DNA of 64,000 bases, taken from assembly GCF_007786455.1 (NCBI RefSeq), contig NZ_VNJK01000001.1, forward strand, positions 3,372,673 to 3,436,672. Reading direction: 5' to 3'. The notes under the pieces are model-generated. The model did not search any database. It was given only the letters and a program-made list of their open reading frames with translations, and was not told the DNA's origin. Shown here in pieces: positions 57,701-64,000 of the stretch. A program made the position numbers and the translations under genes. Position 1 is the stretch's first letter. Every line of letters starts with the position of its first letter. This stretch comes from Paenibacillus agilis. GTDB taxonomy: Bacteria > Bacillota > Bacilli > Paenibacillales > Paenibacillaceae.

Positions 57701-58189
57701 TTATCGACGTATTCGTGACATACCGCCGAATATGAGCAATGCCCCTACAACGATTAGTCCGAATGCGATCAAGTATACACTAATATTCACAATTAGCGTA
57801 AGCACGAGCAGCAATATTCCTGCCCCTCCTAAAACAACAGCGGCCTGCCATGCCCTTGGCGATGGATAAGATTCCAGTCTGCTATAACCGTATAGCCCTA
57901 GAGCTAATCCAATTAGGATAAACGGCCATAAGTAACGGAATAATTCCCATGAAATCCAATGGCAAACCATGAACAATAGCCCGTATACGAGCAATGTTCC
58001 ACCAGGCACAAAAGCGATTGGAGGAAGTATTCTACTCCTAATGAGCCAGACAAGGCCTGCTCCCACCAAGAATAAGAATAACGGCCACAACGTCCCGCCT
58101 ACAAAATTAAAAAAGCCCCATTTGCCAAGCAGGATGAATAACCCCGCAGCTAGTATGAAAATACCGATAACGGGTTCTTTTCTGGACAT
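57701..58189 (-). CDS. Polytopic membrane protein with LiaF/DUF5668-like segments
   Basis: 162 aa with about six short hydrophobic segments arranged in pairs, e.g. GIFILAAGLFILLGKWGFF and LWPLFLFLVGAGLVWLI, then YLWPFILIGLALGLYGYSRL. The repeating LWPLxLxxxG pattern is seen in the membrane part of LiaF/LiaI-type and DUF5668 proteins. No soluble domain is present. Function unknown; a link to envelope stress is only suggested. The second ATG (58189) is better spaced from GAGGTG. Confidence 0.7.
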   Translation of the reverse strand: MSRKEPVIGIFILAAGLFILLGKWGFFNFVGGTLWPLFLFLVGAGLVWLIRSRILPPIAFVPGGTLLVYGLLFMVCHWISWELFRYLWPFILIGLALGLYGYSRLESYPSPRAWQAAVVLGGAGILLLVLTLIVNISVYLIAFGLIVVGALLIFGGMSRIRR

Positions 58190-58313
58190 AGCATTCACCT
58201 CTGACGACCATTAATCAACCATCTTTAGGATGGCGGACACGGTACGACGATATTCGCGCCCATTTATCCTTACTAGTTTATATGAAACGTACAAAAAATA
58301 CTACCTCACCTCA

Positions 58314-58363
58314 TAAAAAAACTTCCTCCGTTATCTAAAATGCTTAGATAATCGGGAGGAAGT
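58314..58363 (-). terminator. Terminator after the terC gene
   Basis: On the minus strand ACTTCCTCCCGATTATCTAA pairs with the complement around a short loop and is followed by seven Ts. Confidence 0.85.
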
Positions 58364-58403
58364 AGCATTTCTTATATATTCAGGATGCAGACGCCTTCTC
58401 CTG

Positions 58404-59066
58404 TTACATCGACGGTTTCGGATGGGCTCGGAACCAAATCCCAAGAGCCAATACTAATAACGCCAGCGCCCACGGAAGCGTTCCTCTAATCCCATCCCAA
58501 GCCGGCAGCCACAGCAGCAATCTTTCGTCAGATGCCATCATTTTACCAGCTGTATAGCCTAATATCCCAGCACCTGCATACACGAGAAACGGAAACTTCT
58601 CCAACCAACGGCTGACAAGCGTACTACCCCATACGACGATGGGGATACTTAATGCAATCCCGATGACTAGATATGGAAAATGCCCCTCCGATATAGCCGC
58701 AATCGCCAGCACATTATCCAGACTCATAATTACATCTGCGGTTAAGATAGTGCCAACAGCACTCCTTAAGCTGGTTGTATTTTGTTCAGAAACAGCATGA
58801 CTATTTCCATCCCCGAGCAATTGAATGGCAATGACGAATAATAAAATTCCTCCTACCGCTTGCAGCAAAGGAATGTCCATCAACCAAAGTGCAACCACTG
58901 TCAATACAATTCGGAGAATGACTGCACCTGCAGCCCCCCACCAGATCGCTACTTTGCGCTGCGCCTCAGGGAGATGCTGCGTCGACATCGCAATTACAAC
59001 TGCATTATCTCCACTAAGTACCATATTAATTAATAAGATTTCGATTAGAATCCATAATGAGTCCAA
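58404..59066 (-). CDS. TerC-family integral membrane protein
   Basis: 220 aa with seven membrane helices. The acidic pairs typical of TerC are in MVLSGDNAVVIAMS near residue 17 and DVIMSLDNVLAIAA near residue 113. Bacterial TerC proteins, including Bacillus YkoY/MeeF-type, are linked to manganese export and metalation of exoenzymes. No Mn riboswitch fits in the 69 bases upstream, though tandem repeats are found there. The start is TTG at 59066 behind GGGAGGGG. Confidence 0.9.
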   Translation of the reverse strand: MDSLWILIEILLINMVLSGDNAVVIAMSTQHLPEAQRKVAIWWGAAGAVILRIVLTVVALWLMDIPLLQAVGGILLFVIAIQLLGDGNSHAVSEQNTTSLRSAVGTILTADVIMSLDNVLAIAAISEGHFPYLVIGIALSIPIVVWGSTLVSRWLEKFPFLVYAGAGILGYTAGKMMASDERLLLWLPAWDGIRGTLPWALALLVLALGIWFRAHPKPSM

Positions 59067-59083
59067 TGTGGTCCCCTCCCTTG

Positions 59084-59106
59084 TTGTACAGTTGTATGTT
59101 GTACAA
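59084..59106. repeat. Three tandem GTTGTA repeats upstream of terC
   Basis: The plus strand reads GTTGTACA GTTGTAT GTTGTACA with TTGTACAA palindromes at the edges, between the thiI stop and the terC start. It could be an operator; no known consensus is recognised. Confidence 0.5.
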
Positions 59107-59135
59107 GCAGGAGGTATGACACTATATAGCCATTA

Positions 59136-60440
59136 TTAGAACCAATCTCCAACCGATTGATCATTTTTGCTCTTGTTAACGTTCAATTCAGCAGGTACAG
59201 ATGAAGCTTCAAGCTCATGCTCTGCATCGTTCTCTGGTGTTGTCTCTGGTGCCATACCACCGCGATTAGCGCGAAGTAATACCGTATCTGTCCCTTCCAC
59301 TGCTTTATCAATCAACTCGTCCAGTTCTGGTATCGACGCCTCAACTCGCTCCAACACTTTCAGATTCGGATTTGTAGCTGGAGACTTCGGGACGAAGAGC
59401 GTACAGCAATCTTCATATGGCAAAATAGAAAGCTCGAATGTGCCAATCCCTTGTGCAATTCGCACAATCTCTTCTTTATCCATCGTTACAAGCGGGCGAA
59501 GCAGCGGCAAATCCGTCGCTCGTCCGATAACGTTCATGCTTCCCAACGTTTGGCTTGCTACTTGTCCCAAGCTGTCGCCAGACACAATAGCAAGCGCCTT
59601 ATGCTTGTCGGCCAGCTTCGTTGTAATGCGCAAGAACGCACGACGCATTAACGTAATAAGTACATTTTCAGCATTCGCTTGATGTAAGCGTGTTTGAATA
59701 TCTGTAAAAGGCACCATATGAACCTTTACTCTGCCCGCATAGTTAGCCAACACTTGTGCCAAATCAAGCACCTTTTGTTGGGCACGTTCACTTGTGAACG
59801 GATAGCTATGGAAGTGAACCGCTTCAATTTCCAATCCTCTGCGCAACGCCATATATCCCGCTACAGGGCTGTCGATACCGCCAGAGAGCAGCAGCATTGC
59901 TTTGCCGTTCGTGCCATATGGGAATCCGCCTACCGCTGGAACTACGTTGGAATAGATATACGTATTCTCTTCGCGCACTTCAACGGTAACCTTAAATTCT
60001 GGATTACGCACATCTACCGATAACTGCTCAAATTCACGCAACAAAGGAGCTCCGACTAAATGATTCAACTCTTGAGAAGTATGGGGGAACCCTTTCCAAG
60101 CTCTGCGACCGACCACTTTAAATTTTGTACCCGGTTGCGGATCATACTCACGCACCATCGTTAAAGCTGTTTCGATAATCGGTTCAAGCTCTGATGGCGC
60201 CACCTTTACTGGACTAATAGATACGATGCCAAACACATGTCGCAATACTGCGATAAGTGGCTCAACTTCCTCACCATTTAGCTCAACGTAAAGTCTGCCA
60301 TATTCTTTAATAAGCTTAGCTTTCTCAAATGGCTTCAACACTTCTTTTACATGCCGGTATGCAGCTTTTTCAAATTTACTTCGATTGCGCCCCTTAATCG
60401 TAATTTCTCCGAAACGAAGCAGTAACATATCATAAATCAT
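59136..60440 (-). CDS. thiI: tRNA 4-thiouridine synthetase ThiI
   Basis: 434 aa. An N-terminal ferredoxin-like/THUMP part (LRFGEITIKGRNRSKFEKAA; VEVREENTYIYSNVVPA) is followed by the PP-loop MLLLSGGIDSPVAGYMALRR near residue 180 and SGDSLGQVASQTLGSMNVI near residue 285. There is no C-terminal rhodanese domain, as in Bacillus, but a polar tail of about 40 residues is present. It makes s4U8 in tRNA and takes part in thiazole synthesis, receiving sulfur from the upstream cysteine desulfurase, 10 bases away. Confidence 0.95.
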   Translation of the reverse strand: MIYDMLLLRFGEITIKGRNRSKFEKAAYRHVKEVLKPFEKAKLIKEYGRLYVELNGEEVEPLIAVLRHVFGIVSISPVKVAPSELEPIIETALTMVREYDPQPGTKFKVVGRRAWKGFPHTSQELNHLVGAPLLREFEQLSVDVRNPEFKVTVEVREENTYIYSNVVPAVGGFPYGTNGKAMLLLSGGIDSPVAGYMALRRGLEIEAVHFHSYPFTSERAQQKVLDLAQVLANYAGRVKVHMVPFTDIQTRLHQANAENVLITLMRRAFLRITTKLADKHKALAIVSGDSLGQVASQTLGSMNVIGRATDLPLLRPLVTMDKEEIVRIAQGIGTFELSILPYEDCCTLFVPKSPATNPNLKVLERVEASIPELDELIDKAVEGTDTVLLRANRGGMAPETTPENDAEHELEASSVPAELNVNKSKNDQSVGDWF

Positions 60441-60450
60441 TACTTATAAC

Positions 60451-61635
60451 CTACCTTTCTCGCTGTACAAGCGGTTTTAACCGCTCAACTGTTTCCTTTA
60501 ACGCACTTCCTATCCGATCAATCTGCTCTATCGTCATAGATGCATCCATACTAATTCGCAGGCCGCTCGCAGCGACGCGTTCATTATGTGTCTGTGCCAA
60601 CAGCACTCGGCTTGGCTTATGAAGCTTAGAAGAACAAGCTGACTGCGTGGACAATATAACGCCTTGCTCCTCCATCGCATGTACGGCCACTTCTGCCTTC
60701 ATCCCTGGAAATGAAGCATTTAAAATATGTGGTGCCCCAAGCGGACATATAGGACTGTTAAGCACTAGCTCAGGTATTTCATGAATGTGCTTCAACATAC
60801 GTTCATTTAGTAGTAGCAGCTTCTCTTCATCTTTAGCTTGAGCTTCTACCGCCATACGTACCGCCTTGGACATGGCCAATATGCCAGGAACATTAGAAGT
60901 GCCTGCTCGCAAGCCAAACTCCTGTACGCCTCCATGGATAAGCGGTGTCAGCTTCAAGTTGCCGCGCTTAACAAGTATCCCCATCCCTTTAGGACCGTGG
61001 ATCTTATGCCCTGACAAGCTATAAAGATGGGCATTCCAATCTGCTAGTTCTACAGGCAGCTTCCCTAGCCCTTGTACCCCATCTACATGAAATACAAGCT
61101 TAGGATAGCGAGCAACCAATTGACCAATTTCGCGCAATGGCTGCACGGCTCCCGTTTCGTTATTCACATGCATAACACTGAGAATCACCGTATGAGGCTT
61201 AATCAGCTGTTCTAGCTGCTTCAAATCGACCCGACCATTGTTATCAACAGGTGCAATACTCACTTCTACACCTTCGAGCTTCAACTGTTCATAACAAGCA
61301 TACACGGATGGATGTTCTACCGCAGATACAATCGCATGAACAGGATTGCCAGCCGCTGCTAGCCGCATCGCCTCACGAACGACACCGAAAATAGCCATGT
61401 TATTGCTCTCTGTCGCCCCTGAGGTGAATATTACTTCCTGTGGCTGAACATGTAGAGCCTGTGCAACGACACTGCGTGCACGAAGTACTAATTGATCAGC
61501 TTGTCCGCCTAACTCATGTATAGAAGATGGATTCGCATAAATACGCTCCATCACTTCTGTCATCGTACGAATGACTTCAGGATGAGGAGGGGTTGATGCG
61601 CTATAATCCGCATAAATGATGTCGTTTGCTTTCAT
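60451..61635 (-). CDS. Cysteine desulfurase (NifS/IscS type), ThiI partner
   Basis: 394 aa PLP enzyme. IIYADYSASTPPHPEVIRTM, FTSGATESNNMAIFG near residue 75, HVNNETGAVQPLREIG, the PLP lysine in YSLSGHKIHGPKGMG near residue 205, and the catalytic Cys loop STQSACSSKLHKPSRVL near residue 330. Operon with thiI marks it as the NifZ-type donor of sulfur to ThiI. ATG at 61635 sits in a purine-rich stretch with AGGAG ten bases upstream. Confidence 0.93.
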   Translation of the reverse strand: MKANDIIYADYSASTPPHPEVIRTMTEVMERIYANPSSIHELGGQADQLVLRARSVVAQALHVQPQEVIFTSGATESNNMAIFGVVREAMRLAAAGNPVHAIVSAVEHPSVYACYEQLKLEGVEVSIAPVDNNGRVDLKQLEQLIKPHTVILSVMHVNNETGAVQPLREIGQLVARYPKLVFHVDGVQGLGKLPVELADWNAHLYSLSGHKIHGPKGMGILVKRGNLKLTPLIHGGVQEFGLRAGTSNVPGILAMSKAVRMAVEAQAKDEEKLLLLNERMLKHIHEIPELVLNSPICPLGAPHILNASFPGMKAEVAVHAMEEQGVILSTQSACSSKLHKPSRVLLAQTHNERVAASGLRISMDASMTIEQIDRIGSALKETVERLKPLVQRER

Positions 61636-61790
61636 ATCCTCCTGGCTCCTCCTTTTCACAACAAAAAAGATCAAAACGGCTTATTCAACTACCGTTGTTG
61701 ATCCCAACCCAAAATACGTTCCTTGGAACAGTACTTATTGTACACGTATTCACGCTATTTCACCATCTTTTTATACCCTGTACCTACGAC

Positions 61791-61825
61791 AAAAGGAGCA
61801 GCAGTACACTCCTGCTTGCTCCTTC
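61791..61825 (-). terminator. Terminator after the small membrane protein gene
   Basis: On the minus strand AAGGAGC-A-AGCAG pairs with CTGCT-GCTCCTT, followed by TTTG. It lies about 100 bases after the stop at 61926 and upstream of the cysteine desulfurase. Nothing else is recognised in the 290-base gap. Confidence 0.7.
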
Positions 61826-61925
61826 AGCCATCGCTACCTTGTATGGTAGAAATTGAATATGAAATCCTCAAGTCCAAATTCAAAGAAATTGAAATTAAGT
61901 TAATTCCCTCGTAAGTAATCATTTT

Positions 61926-62270
61926 TCAAGTTAAAAATAAAAAATGGATCAAAATTGCCGCTGCGCCAATAATCATAGCAGTAGCCCCTGCAGAGCGACT
62001 TCCTTGATATATGGACATAAATCCGAGTGCAATACTAGTTAAGCCTAAAATGTATGGAAACATGAATAATGAAGCTATCGCAAAGCCAATCGCCGTGTAT
62101 CCAAGTCCACTCGGTACATCGACTTCCCGCTTCTCATTAACAGTCCCAAAATCTTGAGCTTCATTTCCCATTAGCTCATAAGCGCTCTCAATGTGGTACT
62201 CCCGCTGATCCTGTAGATGGTTCCGATTACGATTCCGTTTCAAACGACGATCATGCTTTTTATGAGACAT
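61926..62270 (-). CDS. Small DUF4190-like membrane protein
   Basis: 114 aa. A very basic N-terminus (MSHKKHDRRLKRNRNRNH) and an acidic spacer precede two hydrophobic helices (YTAIGFAIASLFMFPYILGL; GATAMIIGAAAILIHFLFLT) joined by SIALGFMSIYQGSRSAG. This two-helix pattern resembles DUF4190. Function unknown. It follows the DUF1540 gene by 19 bases. Confidence 0.7.
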   Translation of the reverse strand: MSHKKHDRRLKRNRNRNHLQDQREYHIESAYELMGNEAQDFGTVNEKREVDVPSGLGYTAIGFAIASLFMFPYILGLTSIALGFMSIYQGSRSAGATAMIIGAAAILIHFLFLT

Positions 62271-62289
62271 AATTAGCTCCCCTTTTCAA

Positions 62290-62508
62290 TTAGGAAGTTC
62301 TCGGCTTGAACGTCAGGCAGCAAGTCACCGAAGACTCTGAGGCGTGATCTTGATGCAAAACACCTAATTCGTCTGCATACTCCTCTTTGGAGCTTTTGTG
62401 ACTATGCGCATCAATATCAATCTGAATGGAATCAGCCCTACACATATTCCCATCACCCCAGAACGAGCAGTTAGCTACTGTACATCTAACCGTTGGTTGA
62501 ATTGACAT
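62290..62508 (-). CDS. DUF1540 cysteine-rich small protein
   Basis: 72 aa. VRCTVANCSFWGDGNMCRAD near residue 8 and VTCCLTF near the end supply the Cys set of DUF1540, probably binding a metal. Such proteins are common in spore formers, function unknown. A strong GGAGGTG precedes ATG at 62508. Confidence 0.85.
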   Translation of the reverse strand: MSIQPTVRCTVANCSFWGDGNMCRADSIQIDIDAHSHKSSKEEYADELGVLHQDHASESSVTCCLTFKPRTS

Positions 62509-62587
62509 GTAACTTCACCTCCACTAACAGGTTGTCCGTCACTGGGTAGGCATACTCGCACAACGAGTTGGTAGTTGTTATCGGGCA

Positions 62588-62627
62588 TAAAAAAAGAACG
62601 TGCCGAGACATAAAGTTCGGACGTTCT
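62588..62627 (-). terminator. Terminator after the YpuI gene
   Basis: On the minus strand AGAACGTCCGAAC pairs imperfectly with CTCGGCACGTTCT, followed by seven Ts, 22 bases after the stop. Confidence 0.85.
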
Positions 62628-62648
62628 TGGTTACATCTTACATCTATA

Positions 62649-63146
62649 TTATTTGTTGCTTTGCATTTTACGTTGTGTCAAATAATCATTCTCATAATAA
62701 GCTAGCTCATCGCGCAGTTCTTCGAACAGTTTCGTAATATTCAAAATAATATCACGTGCTACACGAATCGGCTTCTTACGGAAACGAATCGCCTCCTGCC
62801 CTGTATACGCATAACGACCATCTTCGGAGTAGCATTCATTTTTCGGATAAAAGAATGCGTTCACAACATGGTGGTATACCTCGTACAAGGAACGTTCTGC
62901 AAAGTTCGCATCAAAGTTCGCACGACGAAGAGTAACACCCAACTTCTCATAGCTTACTTCTGAGAACACGAGCAAATGGCGTAGATCAGACAAAAATCCG
63001 CGGTAGAAACTAACGACTTCTTCATCTTGCTCGCTGCCTACCAGCTCCTGCAAACTGTACGTATTTAAAAATGGCTCCAATTGATCGATAACGGACTTCA
63101 GTTTTTCTCTAGACGCTTCACACAGCTGCTTAACATTAGCTGGCAT
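62649..63146 (-). CDS. ypuI: YpuI-family (DUF3907) protein
   Basis: 165 aa soluble helical protein. Conserved stretches are FLSDLRHLLVFSEVSYEKLG, FAERSLYEVYHHVVNAFFYP and GRYAYTGQEAIRFRKKPIRV. Length and sequence fit YpuI/DUF3907 of Bacillales; function unknown. The start has GGGGGAG upstream and the gene is monocistronic. Confidence 0.85.
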   Translation of the reverse strand: MPANVKQLCEASREKLKSVIDQLEPFLNTYSLQELVGSEQDEEVVSFYRGFLSDLRHLLVFSEVSYEKLGVTLRRANFDANFAERSLYEVYHHVVNAFFYPKNECYSEDGRYAYTGQEAIRFRKKPIRVARDIILNITKLFEELRDELAYYENDYLTQRKMQSNK

Positions 63147-63360
63147 GGAATGCTCCCCCTTAACTTGGCCCTATCACTTAGACGATATTAGGTACTATTT
63201 ATAATGAACCACACTACCCACATCCTACCACATTCCAAAAGGAAAAGGTACTCCTTTCCACCTTTTTAGGCAAGAAGAATAAAAAGACCCAACAACTCTC
63301 AAGCTATGACAGTTGCAACAACGTCAACGGACAACTTGAATTATTTATGGAGGGATTACC

Positions 63361-64000
63361 ATGCGTCGTGGCACAGCGATCGGCTTGTCTCTATTGGGAG
63401 CAACCATTGTCGTCGTTCCTTTACTTTGGAACGGCATGTCTAGCAATCAGCAGCCAGCCCGATATCAATCTGCTTCACAAGAGAAGCATTATAAACTCAA
63501 CACCGTACATCAAGACATGAAAGTAACAGAACGATTGCTGTCAACAGATACGAAACAAGACATGAATCGAGCACTTAGCCAATGGCCGTCCAAAGATAAA
63601 AATCATATAAAAAAGAAAATGGACAGTTTCCGAGAAAAAAATCCGCACTTCGTATACACGAGTTGGGTTAATCAAACAGCCGGAGCTCATGTACGCAGCG
63701 GTTCTATACCTGAAGCAAGCCAACATGACGCACAATCAACGAAAGAACAACTTGCAAGCTACGTGCGCAAAGCAGAAACCTCTGTGACAAACAAGCAGTC
63801 TTATCGTTCACCGGAAGTCGTGCTCAATGGCAAGCAATATGTCGTGCAAGGCTATCCAAGTTCCACGACAAACGGTGGCATAGTAACCGTTGTTAGCCAG
63901 CATGTTGTTTATCAAGTTAATAATCATCAGCAGCGCAATCTGCGAGTAGTCCCTTACCCGCCTGAGCATAAATATCGGGTCAAATCCATAGATACGAATA
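63361..64000 (+). CDS. Membrane-anchored exported protein, N-terminal part (cut by window edge)
   Basis: At least 213 codons, open to the window end. MRRGTAIGLSLLGATIVVVP with LLWNG is a signal anchor, then a polar, Q/S/K-rich region without cysteines. The visible part has QYVVQGYPSSTTNGGIVTVV and LRVVPYPPEHKYRVKSIDT, resembling the propeptide of a secreted S8-type serine protease of Paenibacillus, but no catalytic residue is within the window. The start has GGAGG seven bases upstream. Confidence 0.7.
   Translation, partial: MRRGTAIGLSLLGATIVVVPLLWNGMSSNQQPARYQSASQEKHYKLNTVHQDMKVTERLLSTDTKQDMNRALSQWPSKDKNHIKKKMDSFREKNPHFVYTSWVNQTAGAHVRSGSIPEASQHDAQSTKEQLASYVRKAETSVTNKQSYRSPEVVLNGKQYVVQGYPSSTTNGGIVTVVSQHVVYQVNNHQQRNLRVVPYPPEHKYRVKSIDTN

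Noticed and set aside
61616-61914. Overlapping plus-strand frames of 63-77 codons upstream of the cysteine desulfurase
   Set aside because: No ribosome sites, no recognisable sequence, overlapping frames, and a minus-strand terminator inside.

Overview
The window looks like a chromosome segment of an aerobic, endospore-forming member of the Bacillales, most likely Paenibacillus or a close relative. The evidence is the Bacillales division and cell-wall (dcw) gene order running straight into spoIIGA-sigE-sigG and the ylm genes, the YlaG-YlaH-YlaJ-YlaK set, sporulation-linked families (RsfA, YhcN/YlaJ, YmxH, SpoVD, SpoVE), the bacillithiol enzyme BshC, and an LL-diaminopimelate aminotransferase (DapL) instead of the acetylated lysine route of Bacillus. 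No prophage, insertion sequence, rRNA, tRNA or CRISPR array was recognised, and nearly all genes lie on the minus strand. The assignment rests on gene content and order only.

Layout, in minus-strand reading order from the right: YpuI and DUF1540 proteins and a small membrane protein; cysteine desulfurase and ThiI (tRNA 4-thiouridine/thiamine sulfur transfer); TerC and a small membrane protein; the yla-like block (TypA/BipA, YlaH, an unknown small protein, an LCP-family transferase, with the YlaJ-like lipoprotein on the plus strand, then a PIN-PhoH protein); a possible spore-surface protein; an orphan solute-binding protein; a coiled-coil secreted protein (+) beside a MidA-like methyltransferase; DUF2626 (+) and an RsfA-like regulator; PanE, DUF3397, BshC, AhcY and a DUF4349 lipoprotein.

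The core (about 39.6 to 13.2 kb) is the dcw cluster: mraZ, rsmH, ftsL, a division PBP, spoVD, murE, murF, mraY, murD, spoVE, murG, a decayed murB, murA, divIB, ftsA, ftsZ, spoIIGA, sigE, sigG, then ylmC/ymxH, pgeF, yggS, sepF, yggT, ylmH and divIVA. These genes make lipid II from UDP-GlcNAc-derived precursors, polymerise it at the septum and, on starvation, build the asymmetric septum and start the mother-cell and forespore programmes. Regulation visible in the sequence includes 10-bp-spaced GTGGKG repeats before mraZ (MraZ operator), a Spo0A-type promoter before spoIIGA, a hairpin that captures the sigG ribosome binding site, and a terminator whose loop holds the murG stop codon.

The left part carries ileS under an Ile T-box, a DUF5665 membrane protein, a YteA-like zinc-finger protein (+), lspA, an RluD-type pseudouridine synthase, dapL, and the pyrimidine operon pyrR-pyrB-pyrC-carA-carB (the last gene is cut by the window edge) behind an unusually long PyrR attenuation leader.

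I did not find a clearly new multi-gene system. The most notable observations are the murB relic inside an otherwise intact dcw cluster, the 440-nt pyr leader with two PyrR-like loops, and the RNA hairpins over the sigG and divIB ribosome binding sites.
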